NCBI GenBank assembly: GCA_029261035.1
Contig: JAJDCD010000006.1
Coordinates: forward strand, 1-64,000
Direction: 5' to 3'
Length of the DNA stretch: 64,000 nucleotides
Source: Candidatus Omnitrophota bacterium
GTDB taxonomy: Bacteria; Omnitrophota; Omnitrophia; Omnitrophales; JACROU01
Shown here: positions 9,569 to 19,119 of the stretch, piece by piece
How positions within the stretch are numbered: position 1 is the stretch's first letter
Layout: each line of letters begins with the position of its first letter
Program-made: the position numbers and the translations under genes
Notes under the pieces: generated by a model
What the model was told of the DNA's origin: nothing
What the model saw: only the letters and a program-made list of their open reading frames with translations
The model's database searches: none

Positions 9569-10924
9569 ATGATACAGGCTCTAGCGAACTCTTTTAAAAT
9601 ACCCGAACTCAGAAATAAAATATTATTTACTTTGGGCATTATTGTTGTTTATCGTATTGGTGCATTTGTTCCTACACCTGGAATTGATGGTTATGCGCTC
9701 AATCAGTTCTTTCAGAGTATCTCAGGTACTCCTGGGGGAAGGCTCTTTGGCATTATGGGAATGTTTTCTGGGGGAGCACTTCAGAAAGCTACGATTTTTG
9801 CGTTGGGTATTATGCCTTATATTTCGGCATCTATTATTCTTCAGTTGTTAACGGTTGTAATTCCTCATTTGGAAAAGTTAGCAAAAGAAGGTGGTGATGA
9901 AGGAAGAAAGAAGATAATACAGTATACTCGCTATACAACAGTGGGTTTAGCGCTGATACAAACTTTTTTTATAGCTTTGTGGCTGGAGAATCCTAACGCG
10001 TTTCAAGGTACTGTTGTTGTTCCAAATCCAGGATGGGCATTTAGATTGATGACTATTCTGACTTTAACTACAGGGACTGCTTTTATTATGTGGTTAGGAG
10101 AGCAGATTGACCAATATGGAATAGGAAATGGAATGTCCATGTTGATTACTGTAGGGATTATTGAATCAATCCCGACAGCAATTTGGCAGACTTTTATTTT
10201 GGTTTCTCCATTTGACCCAGCAAGACAACAGTTAGCTTATTGGAAATTAGCAATTATGGTTGCGTTGTTTTTGGGTGTTGTTCTCGGTGTGATTTCAATT
10301 ATTCAGGGGCAGAGGCGCATACCTGTTCAATATGCAAAGCAAATTAGAGGGCATAGGGTTTATGGTGGGGGGAGTACTTATCTGCCTTTAAAAGTAAACC
10401 AAGCAGGTGTAATTCCTATTATTTTTGCTCAATCAATTATTTTATTTCCGGCTACTATAGGAGCTTTTATTAGGACCCCTTGGATGCAGAATGTGGTTCA
10501 AGCGTTGAGCCCAGATAGTTGGATTTATCAAATGCTGTATGCTTTATTTATTATCTTTTTTACTTTTTTCTATACAGCAATAACTTTTAACCCTATAGAA
10601 GTTTCTGCTAATTTACAGAAGTATGGGGGTTTTATTCCAGGCATTAGGCCTGGGAAAAATACGGCTTCATATTTAGATTTTATTATGACTCGTATTGCGT
10701 TTAGTGGTGCAATGTTTTTAGCCATTATTGCTTTGATTCCGAGTGTGGTATCTTCTCCAAGAGTTATGAATATACCATTTTTGATTGCGAGTTTTTTTGG
10801 AGGAACAGGACTTTTGATTATTGTAGGTGTTTTATTAGACACGGCTAAGCAGATCGAAAGCCAGTTGTTGACAAGGCATTATGAAGGTTTCTTTAAAAAG
10901 GGAAAGATTAAAGGAAGAAGATGA
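9569..10924 (+). CDS. secY: Protein translocase subunit SecY
   Basis: SecY forms the protein-conducting channel of the inner membrane with SecE and SecG. Ten membrane segments can be read along 451 residues. Diagnostic stretches are RIGAFVPTPGIDG after TM1, the plug region GGALQKATIFALGIMPYISASII, the cytosolic loop with GQRRIPVQYAKQIRG, and IRPGKNTASYLD. Normal length. Its last four bases overlap the adk start (ATGA), the usual secY-adk coupling. Confidence 0.97.
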   Translation: MIQALANSFKIPELRNKILFTLGIIVVYRIGAFVPTPGIDGYALNQFFQSISGTPGGRLFGIMGMFSGGALQKATIFALGIMPYISASIILQLLTVVIPHLEKLAKEGGDEGRKKIIQYTRYTTVGLALIQTFFIALWLENPNAFQGTVVVPNPGWAFRLMTILTLTTGTAFIMWLGEQIDQYGIGNGMSMLITVGIIESIPTAIWQTFILVSPFDPARQQLAYWKLAIMVALFLGVVLGVISIIQGQRRIPVQYAKQIRGHRVYGGGSTYLPLKVNQAGVIPIIFAQSIILFPATIGAFIRTPWMQNVVQALSPDSWIYQMLYALFIIFFTFFYTAITFNPIEVSANLQKYGGFIPGIRPGKNTASYLDFIMTRIAFSGAMFLAIIALIPSVVSSPRVMNIPFLIASFFGGTGLLIIVGVLLDTAKQIESQLLTRHYEGFFKKGKIKGRR

Positions 10925-11589
10925 GATTAGTTTTTTTGGGTCCTCCAGGAGCAGGAAAAGGGACTCATGCAAAAATATTAAGTGAGCGATATCAAATCCC
11001 GCATATATCAACGGGCGATATATTACGATCGAAAATTAAAGATGGTTCCGAAATTGGAAAAAAAGCAAAGCAGTTCATGGAATCAGGTGGGTTAGTTCCG
11101 GACGAAGTAGTGATTGATATGGTTACAGAAAGGCTTCAAGAACCAGATACGAAAAAAGGTTTTTTACTTGATGGCTTTCCAAGAACTTTAAATCAAGCAA
11201 AAGCGTTTGATTTAGCTCTTTCACAATTAGAAATGAAGTTAGATTCAGTTTTGTATTTCAAAGCATCTCTGGAAACTCTTTTAATGAGATTGACGGGTAG
11301 AAGAGTCTGTTCTCAGTGTGGAGCGACGTACCATGTTAAAAATCTTCCACCTAAAAAAGAAGGGTTTTGTGATTTCTGTGAAAATACAGAAATTATACAA
11401 CGTAAAGATGATAACGAAGATACGATAAAGAATCGATTAGATGTGTATGACAAAGATACAGCGCCTCTGATTAATTTTTATAAATCTTTAGATGTTTTGA
11501 GTGATATGAATGCGGATCTAGATGTTGAAGAGCTGGATATTGATCTAGAAAAAGTTTTAGCACCAATAGTAAATGGCGGCTCTGAATGA
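10921..11589 (+). CDS. adk: Adenylate kinase, zinc-type LID
   Basis: Interconverts ATP + AMP and 2 ADP in the cytosol. The P-loop is GPPGAGKGTHAK at residues 7-18, the AMP-binding segment is STGDILR, and DGFPRTLNQA follows. The LID is the long type with two CxxC pairs (CSQC near residue 130 and CDFC near 149), expected to bind zinc. 222 residues, normal. It overlaps secY by 4 nt and map by 4 nt. Confidence 0.97.
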   Translation: MRLVFLGPPGAGKGTHAKILSERYQIPHISTGDILRSKIKDGSEIGKKAKQFMESGGLVPDEVVIDMVTERLQEPDTKKGFLLDGFPRTLNQAKAFDLALSQLEMKLDSVLYFKASLETLLMRLTGRRVCSQCGATYHVKNLPPKKEGFCDFCENTEIIQRKDDNEDTIKNRLDVYDKDTAPLINFYKSLDVLSDMNADLDVEELDIDLEKVLAPIVNGGSE

Positions 11590-12344
11590 TATCGTTGAAG
11601 TCTGAACGTGAAATAGAAATAATGAGGCAGTCAGCAAACATCTTAAAGAAAGTTTTTATTGAGCTTCTTGGTTTTGTCAAAGAAGGAATGACAACTTTAG
11701 ATGTTGATGCTAAAGCAGAAAAAACGATTAGAAGTTTAGGTGGGGAGCCGGCATTTAAGGGATACAGAGATTTTCCAGGAACAATATGTGCGTCAGTTAA
11801 TGATGAAGTGGTGCATGGGATTCCTTCTAAAAGAGTATTGCAAGAAGGGGATATATTTAGTTTGGATATGGGCGTTAAATATCAAGGTTACTACAGTGAT
11901 TCAGCAAGAACATTGCCTATAGGTCAGATATCTGCTGAAGCTAAGAAGTTGATTGAAGTAACTCGTGATTCTGTTTTTGAGGGTGTGCAGGCAATAAAAA
12001 AAGGTAATCGTTTGGGAGATGTATCAAGTCGTATTCAAAAGCATATAGAAAAGCATAAATACGGTGTAGTAAGAGAGTTTGTTGGACATGGTATTGGTAA
12101 AGAGTTACACGAAGATCCTCAGGTACCTAATTATGGGGAATCGGGAACTGGAATTGAGTTAAAAGAAGGTTTGGTTATAGCAGTAGAGCCCATGGTTAAT
12201 TTAGGATCTGCTGCAGTTTGTATTTTGGATGACGGATGGACAGTAGTAACAGAAGATGGTCGCTTATCAGCTCATCATGAAGAAATGATAGCTATTACTA
12301 CTAATGGTCCAGAGGTTTTAACTAGTTTTGAGAGAGATATTTAA
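11586..12344 (+). CDS. map: Methionine aminopeptidase, type I
   Basis: Removes the initiator Met from nascent proteins using a dinuclear metal centre. Visible ligands and motifs are [28 protein letters not shown] (two Asp ligands), [21 protein letters not shown] (His ligand) and the Glu residues in AVEPMV and HHEEMIAIT. 252 residues fits the type I catalytic core without an N-terminal zinc domain. Coupled to adk. Confidence 0.97.
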   Translation: MISLKSEREIEIMRQSANILKKVFIELLGFVKEGMTTLDVDAKAEKTIRSLGGEPAFKGYRDFPGTICASVNDEVVHGIPSKRVLQEGDIFSLDMGVKYQGYYSDSARTLPIGQISAEAKKLIEVTRDSVFEGVQAIKKGNRLGDVSSRIQKHIEKHKYGVVREFVGHGIGKELHEDPQVPNYGESGTGIELKEGLVIAVEPMVNLGSAAVCILDDGWTVVTEDGRLSAHHEEMIAITTNGPEVLTSFERDI

Positions 12345-12355
12345 AGGAGATTTGC

Positions 12356-12577
12356 TTGAGTCCTAAAGAAGATGCAATTGAAGTAGAGGGGATTGTTGTT
12401 GAACCATTGCCTAATGCAATGTTTCGAGTAGAGCTTGATAATGGACATAAAGTATTAGCTCATATCTCAGGAAAGATGAGAATGCACTATATAAAAATTT
12501 TGCCAGGAGATAAAGTTAAAGTAGAGTTATCTCCCTACGATTTGACTCGAGGACGTATTACCTATCGTATTAAATAA
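12356..12577 (+). CDS. infA: Translation initiation factor IF-1 (TTG start)
   Basis: IF-1 occupies the ribosomal A site during initiation. The OB-fold segments [42 protein letters not shown] and [11 protein letters not shown] are near-invariant. The only start giving the 73-residue family length is TTG at 12356, with AAGGAG at 12344-12349. The position between map and rpmJ is the conserved one. Confidence 0.96.
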   Translation: MSPKEDAIEVEGIVVEPLPNAMFRVELDNGHKVLAHISGKMRMHYIKILPGDKVKVELSPYDLTRGRITYRIK

Positions 12578-12594
12578 ATTTGAGAGGTTTTGAT

Positions 12595-12708
12595 ATGAAA
12601 GTTAGAAGTTCAGTAAGAAGAATTTGTGAAAAGTGTAAAGTTGTAAAAAGAAAGGGAGTTGTTTACGTCATTTGTGATACAGCGAAGCACAAGCAAAGAC
12701 AAGGATAG
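12595..12708 (+). CDS. rpmJ: 50S ribosomal protein L36, zinc form
   Basis: A 37-residue protein starting [20 protein letters not shown] and ending KHKQRQG, the L36 pattern. The zinc ligands C11, C14, C27 and H32 are all present, so this is the C+ form. GAGAGG about 10 nt upstream serves as ribosome-binding site. The gene lies between infA and rpsM as usual. Confidence 0.95.
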   Translation: MKVRSSVRRICEKCKVVKRKGVVYVICDTAKHKQRQG

Positions 12709-12728
12709 CTTTTAAAGAGAGGAATATT

Positions 12729-13118
12729 ATGGCACGTATATTAGGAATTGATTTACCTAAAGAGAAGAGAATGGAAGTAGCTATTCGTTATATTTATGGA
12801 ATAGGCCCTGCTTTAGGTGTAAAAATTTTAGCTGAAGCTCAAATTAATCCAAATACAAGATGTAAGGACTTAACAGAAAAAGATGTTGCTAATTTAACAT
12901 CTGTAATTCAGAAGGATGAGTTTCAAGTCGAGGGAGATTTAAGAAGAGAAATTCAACAAAATATCAAAAGACTTATTGATATTCGATCATACAGAGGAAC
13001 GCGTCATATACGAGGGCTTCCATGTCGTGGGCAGAGAACGCATACAAATTCAAGGACCAGAAAAGGCCCTAAAAAAACTATTGGTGGATTAAGCAGAAAA
13101 GCACCAGCACCTAAATAA
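12729..13118 (+). CDS. rpsM: 30S ribosomal protein S13
   Basis: S13 of the 30S head contacts P-site tRNA and bridges to the 50[26 protein letters not shown], the segment [21 protein letters not shown] and the basic tail [15 protein letters not shown] are diagnostic. 129 residues, slightly long at the C-terminus. First gene of the alpha group after rpmJ. Confidence 0.97.
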   Translation: MARILGIDLPKEKRMEVAIRYIYGIGPALGVKILAEAQINPNTRCKDLTEKDVANLTSVIQKDEFQVEGDLRREIQQNIKRLIDIRSYRGTRHIRGLPCRGQRTHTNSRTRKGPKKTIGGLSRKAPAPK

Positions 13119-13141
13119 AATTTTGAGAACGGGAGTTTATA

Positions 13142-13537
13142 ATGGCAAAAGCAACAAAAGGTAAGATTAAAAAAGTAAAAAAAACCTTATCGAGTACAAA
13201 AGGTATTGTTCATATTCAGGCAACATTTAACAATACATTAATTACGATTACGGACCCTAAGGGAAATACGATTTGTTGGGCGAGTGCTGGAGGATCAGGT
13301 TTTAAAGGTTCTAAAAAATCAACCCCTTTTGCAGCGCAAGTTGCAAGTGAAACAGCCGCTAAAAAAGCCGCTGAAATGGGTTTGAAAGAAGTAGAAGTGT
13401 TTATTAAAGGCCCAGGATCTGGAAGAGAATCTGCAATTCGAGCGTTACAAATTGCAGGACTTAATGTAACGGTAATCAAAGACGTTACTCCAATTCCACA
13501 TAACGGCTGTCGACCACCAAAGAAAAGACGCGTTTAA
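13142..13537 (+). CDS. rpsK: 30S ribosomal protein S11
   Basis: S11 of the 30S platform, near the E-site m[44 protein letters not shown] and the C-terminal [16 protein letters not shown] are conserved. The 131-residue length is standard. Confidence 0.97.
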   Translation: MAKATKGKIKKVKKTLSSTKGIVHIQATFNNTLITITDPKGNTICWASAGGSGFKGSKKSTPFAAQVASETAAKKAAEMGLKEVEVFIKGPGSGRESAIRALQIAGLNVTVIKDVTPIPHNGCRPPKKRRV

Positions 13538-13561
13538 AATAGAATTTAGGAGGAAAATTTA

Positions 13562-14188
13562 GTGGGAAGAAGATTAGAACCCAAATGTAGATTATGTCGA
13601 AGAGAAGGTGTTAAACTTTTCTTAAAAGGCATGCGTTGTTACACAGAGAAATGTGCTATCGAGAAACGAAACTTTGCTCCTGGACAGCATGGTCAGAGAA
13701 GAACAAAATTATCTGATTATGGTATTCAGTTAAGAGAGAAGCAAAAGATGAAGAAGTTTTATGGTGTATTAGAGAAGCAGTTTAGAAATGGTTTCGCTGA
13801 AGCTGCCCGAATGAAAGGTGTAACTGGAAGTAACTTAGTAGAGCTGATGGAGCGCAGACTGGATAATGTTGTTTATCGTCTTTTATGGTCTCTCTCTAGG
13901 CAGGAAGCTAGGCAGATGGTTCGTCATAAAAAAATATCAGTTAATGGGAAACTTGTTGATATTCCATCATTCCGAGTTCGTGTGGGCGACAAAGTAGCTT
14001 TAAGAATGAATGAATCGTTAGAAACTAGAATTAAAGATGTCCAAGAAAAAAGAGAGACTCATGATCTTGTTGGTTGGTTAGACATGGATAAAAGTAGAAC
14101 TTCAGGAACTGTGATTCGTCTTCCAGAAGAACAAGACGCAGGTTTACCTGTTGAAGTACAACAAATTGTAGAGCTTTATTCAAAATAA
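13562..14188 (+). CDS. rpsD: 30S ribosomal protein S4, zinc-type (GTG start)
   Basis: S4 nucleates 30S assembly. The start is GTG at 13562 after AGGAGG at 13549-13554. The N-terminus has four cysteines (C9, C12, C26, C31) in the C+ arrangement that binds zinc. The S4 RNA-binding domain is ELMERRLDNVVYRL through ARQMVRHKKISVNGKLVDIPSFRV. 208 residues, standard. Confidence 0.97.
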   Translation: MGRRLEPKCRLCRREGVKLFLKGMRCYTEKCAIEKRNFAPGQHGQRRTKLSDYGIQLREKQKMKKFYGVLEKQFRNGFAEAARMKGVTGSNLVELMERRLDNVVYRLLWSLSRQEARQMVRHKKISVNGKLVDIPSFRVRVGDKVALRMNESLETRIKDVQEKRETHDLVGWLDMDKSRTSGTVIRLPEEQDAGLPVEVQQIVELYSK

Positions 14189-14224
14189 TTTTGAATGAGT
14201 TTTTAATAAGGAGGAAATATATTT

Positions 14225-15226
14225 ATGGGAATTCGATGGAAATCATTTGAGACGCCAAAGCTTCTTGAATGTGACAAAAAGACTTTAACTCCTGGGTATG
14301 GAAAGTTTATTGCGGAGCCTTTTGAAAAGGGGTTTGGAACAACTATTGGGAATTCTTTGAGAAGAGTTCTTTATTCTTCTATTGATGGCTCAGCCATTAC
14401 AAACTTGAAGATCGAAGGAGCTTTGCACGAATTTTCAGCATTGGATGGTGTTTATGAAGATGTCGCGCAAATCATTCTTAATATCAAACAGCTTGTATTA
14501 AGATACCATGGTAAAGGGCCTAAAACGATTAGTTTGAAAGCTTCTAAAGAAGGTGTTGTTACAGCTAAAGACATTACTACTGATGATACTGTTGAAATTG
14601 TGAACCCAGAACTTCATATTTGCACATTAACCAAAGACACCAACTTTTCAATGGAAATGGAAGTTGAAAAAGGTCGTGGTTATGTTTCTGCAGTAAAAAA
14701 CAAAAAGGAAGATTCTCCTATTGGAGTTATTCCGATCGACTCTTTGTTTTCTCCTGTTCAAAAAGTCAACTTTTCAGTAGAGGAAACCCGTGTAGGACAA
14801 GTGACGGATTACGATCGTTTGGTTCTAGAAGTATGGACTAATTCTGCCGTAGGTCCCGAAGAAGCGGTTCTTTATGCTTCTAATATCTTACACAAGCATT
14901 TAGATATTTTTGTTAATTATGGAGAAATTGAAGTTGAAGAAGAAGACCAGCCTGAAGAAGAAGTGGACAAGGATTTTCTTGATCTGATTAACAAACCTAT
15001 TTCTGAGTTGGAGCTTTCTGTTCGTAGTGCTAATTGTTTAGAAGCTGCAAATATTAAGACAATTGGTGACTTAATTCAAAGAGGCGAGCAGCAAATGTTA
15101 AAATATAAGAACTTCGGAAAGAAGTCGTTGACAGAAATCAATGCTATTTTAATAACTATGGGGCTTTCTCTTGGATTGGATATTCAACAAAGATTAACAA
15201 AAAAGAAGGTTGAGTTAGAACAATGA
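14225..15226 (+). CDS. rpoA: DNA-directed RNA polymerase subunit alpha
   Basis: Alpha dimerises to seed RNA polymerase assembly. The N-terminal domain shows EPFEKGFGTTIGNSLRRVLYSS and LDGVYEDV (residues about 31-82). The C-terminal domain, from about residue 250, has the HhH segment ISELELSVRSANCLEAANIKTIGDL, which contacts UP elements and activators. 333 residues, standard. A strong AAGGAGGAAA ribosome-binding site precedes it. It overlaps rplQ by 4 nt. Confidence 0.97.
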   Translation: MGIRWKSFETPKLLECDKKTLTPGYGKFIAEPFEKGFGTTIGNSLRRVLYSSIDGSAITNLKIEGALHEFSALDGVYEDVAQIILNIKQLVLRYHGKGPKTISLKASKEGVVTAKDITTDDTVEIVNPELHICTLTKDTNFSMEMEVEKGRGYVSAVKNKKEDSPIGVIPIDSLFSPVQKVNFSVEETRVGQVTDYDRLVLEVWTNSAVGPEEAVLYASNILHKHLDIFVNYGEIEVEEEDQPEEEVDKDFLDLINKPISELELSVRSANCLEAANIKTIGDLIQRGEQQMLKYKNFGKKSLTEINAILITMGLSLGLDIQQRLTKKKVELEQ

Positions 15227-15831
15227 GACACAGAAAAAGAACGGCTAAATTAGGCGTTAAATCAGCTCATAGAAAGGCGATGTTGGCTCATATTGTGGTA
15301 GCGCTTGTTGAACATCATCGTATTCGTACTACAGTTGATAGGGCAAAAGAAGCTCGTCGTTTAGCTGAAAAAATGATTACGTTAGCAAAAAGAAATACGT
15401 TGCATGCTAGAAGGCAAGCTATAGCTGCTCTACGGGATGAAATGGCTGTAAAAAAGCTTTTTGATAAGATTAGCCCCGAATTTGAATTGGTTCAAGGTGG
15501 TTATACTCGTATCATTAAAGAAGCTGTCCGTCCTGGGGATGGCGCTCAAATGGTTTATTTGGAATTTTCTAAGAATATCGCCTTAGAGGAGCCAAAGACA
15601 GAGAAGAAGATTAAGCCTAGTAAATCAAAAAAATCTAGTTTAGATGATGTTTCTGTAGTTAAGAAAGATAAGGTGGATACTGGGAAAATAAAGGCTAGTA
15701 CAGAAAAGCCTAAAAAATCAGAATCTACTACTGATAAAGAAGATGAGGAATCAGATATTGAAAAAGCACAGCAAAAAGGTGGTTTTTTAACATCTCTCAG
15801 AAAGTTTTTAAAAGGCGACGAAAAAAAGTAA
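15223..15831 (+). CDS. rplQ: 50S ribosomal protein L17 with long charged C-terminal tail
   Basis: L17 near the tunnel exit. The core is MRHRKRTAKLGVKSAHRKAML to about residue 120 (GGYTRIIKEAVRPGDGAQMVYLEF). The next 80 residues are Lys/Ser/Glu/Asp-rich and presumably disordered, giving 202 residues against about 120. Last gene of the ribosomal cluster. The downstream A7/T7 run around the stop could weakly terminate but lacks a GC stem. Confidence 0.95.
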   Translation: MRHRKRTAKLGVKSAHRKAMLAHIVVALVEHHRIRTTVDRAKEARRLAEKMITLAKRNTLHARRQAIAALRDEMAVKKLFDKISPEFELVQGGYTRIIKEAVRPGDGAQMVYLEFSKNIALEEPKTEKKIKPSKSKKSSLDDVSVVKKDKVDTGKIKASTEKPKKSESTTDKEDEESDIEKAQQKGGFLTSLRKFLKGDEKK

Positions 15832-15859
15832 TTTTTTTCTTACCATACAACTTACCTGA

Positions 15860-17032
15860 ATGAAAACAATGCAACTATCGACTCGTTTAGAAAAAGTAAA
15901 GCCTTCTGCTACTTTAGCAATTACAGCTAAAGCTAAGCAGATGAAAGCAGAAGGTCTTGATGTTATTTCTTTTGGGGCGGGCGAACCTGACTTCGATACT
16001 CCTGAAAATATTAAACAAGCAGCAATTAAAGCGCTTCAAGAGGGCTTTACTAAGTATACCGCTGCGTCTGGATTAGATGAGTTCAAAAAAGAAATTGTAA
16101 AAAAATTTAAAAATGATAATCAAATTGATTATGAAACGAATCAAATTGTAGTCTCTGTCGGAGCAAAGCATTCTTTGTTTAATATTTTTCAGACTATATT
16201 AAATGATGGAGATGAAGTAGTTATTCCTTCGCCTTATTGGTTGAGTTACCCCGAAATGGTACGTCTTTCAGGTGGTGAGCCTGTCATTATTAATACGACA
16301 GAAAAAAGCCAATTTAAAATTACACCAGAACAATTCAGGAACAGCATTACATCAAAAACAAAAGCTCTTATTATTAATTCACCCTCTAATCCAACGGGGA
16401 TGCTTTACTCTGAAGAAGAGTTAAGGGCTATTGCAGAAATTGCTGTTGAGAAAGGTGTTTTTATTGTGAGTGATGAAATATACGAGAAGCTTGTTTTTGA
16501 TTCTAAGAAGTTTATTTCTGTCGCTTCTTTAAGTGAAGAGATTAAGAGTTGGACTTTTACTGTGAATGGCATGAGCAAAGCTTATTCGATGACTGGGTGG
16601 CGCTTAGGGTATATAGGAGGCCCCAAAGAGATTGTTTCTAAAATTTCTAGTTTACAGAGTCACTCGACTTCAAACCCTACTTCTTTTGCTCAATTTGGAG
16701 GTATAGAGGCTTTAAAAAACGGCAAACAGTCTATAGACAAAATGCGGATTGTGTTTGAACAGAGAAGAAATTTAATTGCTCAGGAAATCGGGAAAATAGC
16801 GAAGTTAAGTCTTTTGTTGCCCGACGGAGCTTTTTACGTATTTGTTAATATATCTCAAACAGGTTTAACTAGCAGTGAGTTTACGGAAAAATTGCTAGAA
16901 TCAGAAAAAGTTGCAGTAGTACCAGGAATTGTCTTTGGCAGTGATGATCACATACGTTTGAGCTTTGCTTCCTCAGATGAAAATATAACTAAGGGCATTG
17001 CGCGCATCAAGAATTTTGTAGATCAACTTTAA
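15860..17032 (+). CDS. Class I aminotransferase, aspartate/prephenate type (AT-Ib)
   Basis: PLP-dependent transfer of an amino group, most likely between aspartate and 2-oxoglutarate. The Ib-subgroup opening LSTRLEKVKPSATLAITAKAK and SFGAGEPDFDTPENIK are present. Other motifs are NSPSNPTG, SDEIYEKLVF, the PLP lysine in NGMSKAYSMTGWRLGY near residue 239, and the substrate arginine in HIRLSFA. 390 residues, normal. Family members can also use prephenate, so specificity is not fixed. It is 28 nt downstream of rplQ and may be read-through or have its own promoter. Confidence 0.88.
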   Translation: MKTMQLSTRLEKVKPSATLAITAKAKQMKAEGLDVISFGAGEPDFDTPENIKQAAIKALQEGFTKYTAASGLDEFKKEIVKKFKNDNQIDYETNQIVVSVGAKHSLFNIFQTILNDGDEVVIPSPYWLSYPEMVRLSGGEPVIINTTEKSQFKITPEQFRNSITSKTKALIINSPSNPTGMLYSEEELRAIAEIAVEKGVFIVSDEIYEKLVFDSKKFISVASLSEEIKSWTFTVNGMSKAYSMTGWRLGYIGGPKEIVSKISSLQSHSTSNPTSFAQFGGIEALKNGKQSIDKMRIVFEQRRNLIAQEIGKIAKLSLLLPDGAFYVFVNISQTGLTSSEFTEKLLESEKVAVVPGIVFGSDDHIRLSFASSDENITKGIARIKNFVDQL

Positions 17033-17071
17033 ACTATTTTTGTTTTTTTCCGACTAAATTCTCATGGTCTT

Positions 17072-18985
17072 ATGATATCTAATGATTTCGACTCAATTGA
17101 GCTCTCCATAGGAAATTCTTTTCCTCCTAATTTTCTAATCGAAAAATTAAAATCTATCGGATACATTGAACAAGATTATGTCTCGCAACCAGGAGACTAT
17201 TCGGTTCGTGGCTATTTGTTTGATGTTTTTCCAATTACATACAGAAACCCAGTTCGTATTACTTTTAATATTGATACGATAGAGGAGATCAAAGATTTTT
17301 CTGCAAATGAACAGAAAACTTTTTCAACTTATAAATCAGTTCGCATAATTCCATTTAGTCAACTTTTCCAAAAAAAATTTTCTAGAAAAAATATAACAGA
17401 AGAGTATTGGCCTGTTACAGAGATTAAAGATTTGCAGCCTGGAGATTCTATTGTTCATCTAAACTATGGAATTGGTCAATTTGTTGGTGTAAAAATTCTG
17501 AAAGTGGAGAAGGGAAATAAAAAGTTTTTAGCTATAGAATATGATAAAAAAGAGATTCTTTACTTAGAGCTAGATGAGATGAAGTATATAGAACGTTATA
17601 TGGGGATAAAGGGAAAATCTGCTAAGTTAAGCAAGTTGCATAGTAAAGAGTGGGTTCGGATACGTGAAAAAACAAAACGAGCCATAAAAGGATATGCAAA
17701 TGATCTGTTAGAAATGCAGGCAAAAAGGCAACTATTAAAAGGAATCAAATTTCCAAAAGACAATGATTGGCAAAAAGAGTTTGAAGGAGAATTTCCATTT
17801 GATTTGACTCGCGATCAAGAGAAGTCTATTGTTGAGATTAAAATAGATATGGAAAGTTCTCGTCCGATGGACAGACTTCTTTGTGGGGATGTAGGCTATG
17901 GAAAAACCGAAGTTGCTTTAAGAGCAGCCTTTAAAGCTGTGAATGGCAATAAGCAAGTTGTATTTTTAGTTCCTACTACTATATTGGCGGAGCAGCACTA
18001 CTTATTATTTGCGAATAGAGTTAAAAATTTCCCAGTACGTGTTGAAGTTTTGAGCCGTTTTAAAACTAAAGCGGAGCAGAAAAAAATTGTAAAAGATATG
18101 AATGCAGGGCTCGTGGATGTCGTCATAGGAACACATAGACTTTTTTCTTCGGATATTAAGTTTAAGAATTTAGGGTTAGTGATTGTTGACGAGGAGCAGA
18201 GGTTTGGGGTTAGGCATAAAGAAAAATTAAAGCAATTAAGAACGCTTGTGGATGTATTAACTTTAACAGCGACTCCCATTCCGAGGACATTGTACTTATC
18301 TCTAATGGGAGCTAGGGATATGTCTGTTATCAATACACCACCTAAATCGAGATTACCTGTTCATACGGAAGTTTTGGATCTGAAAGAAGAAAAATTAGTT
18401 CAAATATTTGAAAGAGAGTTAGAGCGTAAAGGCCAAATTTTCTTTGTTCACAATAGGGTTCAATCGATAGAAAAAATATCAAAAAAGTTAACTAAACTAT
18501 TTCCTAAAGTTCGCTTTGCAGTTGCTCATGGTCAATTGCCGCCAAAAACGTTAGAACATGTATTAATGCAATTTATGCAAAATGAGGTTGATTGTCTTAT
18601 TTGTAGCAATATTATTGAATCGGGTGTGGATATTCCAAATGCGAATACAATTATTGTGAATAGGGCAGACCTTTTTGGTTTAGCAGATCTTTATCAGCTG
18701 AGAGGACGTGTTGGCAGGTATGCTAAGAAAAGAAAGGCCTATGCGTACTTTTTTGTCCCTAAAAGTTGGAGGATGACAGAGGAGGCTGAAAAGAGATTGA
18801 GCGCTATTGAAAGATTTACCGATTTAGGGTCTGGCTTTAAGATTGCAATGGAAGATTTGGAGATTCGAGGGGCTGGAAACCTGATAGGCTCAGAGCAAAG
18901 TGGGTTTATTCATCAGGTTGGGTTTGATATGTATTGTCGACTCTTACAACAGATGATTGATGAAGAGAGAAAACGTTTGAAGTAG
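17072..18985 (+). CDS. mfd: Shortened transcription-repair coupling factor (mini-Mfd)
   Basis: An Mfd-type DNA translocase that would displace stalled RNA polymerase. In order: a remnant of the UvrB-like D1b segment with VRGYLFDVFP (residues 1-105), the CarD-like polymerase-binding domain PGDSIVHLNYGIGQFVGV (about 122-180), and the two RecA-like lobes. These carry GDVGYGKTEVALRA (near 272), DEEQRFGV (near 372), TATPIPRTLYLSL and QLRGRVGR (near 543). The TRG segment ends at the C-terminus. Full Mfd is about 1,100-1,150 residues. The D1a and D2 (UvrA-binding) modules and C-terminal D7 are absent. There is no reading frame for them between aspC and this ATG, nor downstream. Not RecG, because of the CarD-like domain. 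Confidence 0.82.
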   Translation: MISNDFDSIELSIGNSFPPNFLIEKLKSIGYIEQDYVSQPGDYSVRGYLFDVFPITYRNPVRITFNIDTIEEIKDFSANEQKTFSTYKSVRIIPFSQLFQKKFSRKNITEEYWPVTEIKDLQPGDSIVHLNYGIGQFVGVKILKVEKGNKKFLAIEYDKKEILYLELDEMKYIERYMGIKGKSAKLSKLHSKEWVRIREKTKRAIKGYANDLLEMQAKRQLLKGIKFPKDNDWQKEFEGEFPFDLTRDQEKSIVEIKIDMESSRPMDRLLCGDVGYGKTEVALRAAFKAVNGNKQVVFLVPTTILAEQHYLLFANRVKNFPVRVEVLSRFKTKAEQKKIVKDMNAGLVDVVIGTHRLFSSDIKFKNLGLVIVDEEQRFGVRHKEKLKQLRTLVDVLTLTATPIPRTLYLSLMGARDMSVINTPPKSRLPVHTEVLDLKEEKLVQIFERELERKGQIFFVHNRVQSIEKISKKLTKLFPKVRFAVAHGQLPPKTLEHVLMQFMQNEVDCLICSNIIESGVDIPNANTIIVNRADLFGLADLYQLRGRVGRYAKKRKAYAYFFVPKSWRMTEEAEKRLSAIERFTDLGSGFKIAMEDLEIRGAGNLIGSEQSGFIHQVGFDMYCRLLQQMIDEERKRLK

Positions 18986-19028
18986 ATTTTGTAAGTGTTT
19001 TCTATAAATAGACTTAGCAAGTTTGTGT

Positions 19029-19034
19029 TATAAC
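19029..19034 (+). promoter_or_regulatory. Possible extended -10 promoter before surA
   Basis: TGt-TATAAC is a good extended -10 element about 85 nt before the chosen surA start. No clear -35 lies 17 nt upstream. It would give the surA-pdxA-rsmA group its own start. Low certainty because the region is AT-rich. Confidence 0.3.
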
Positions 19035-19119
19035 CTCAGAATGCGTTTTCTTTATGGAAAACTATTGGATTTGGGGATATACTAAGGGAATTGCATTTGA
19101 ACGAAAAGGGGAACGATAC

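Noticed and set aside
15820-15845. A7/T7 stretch at the rplQ stop as a terminator
   Set aside because: The stem would be all A-T with no GC base, too weak to claim.
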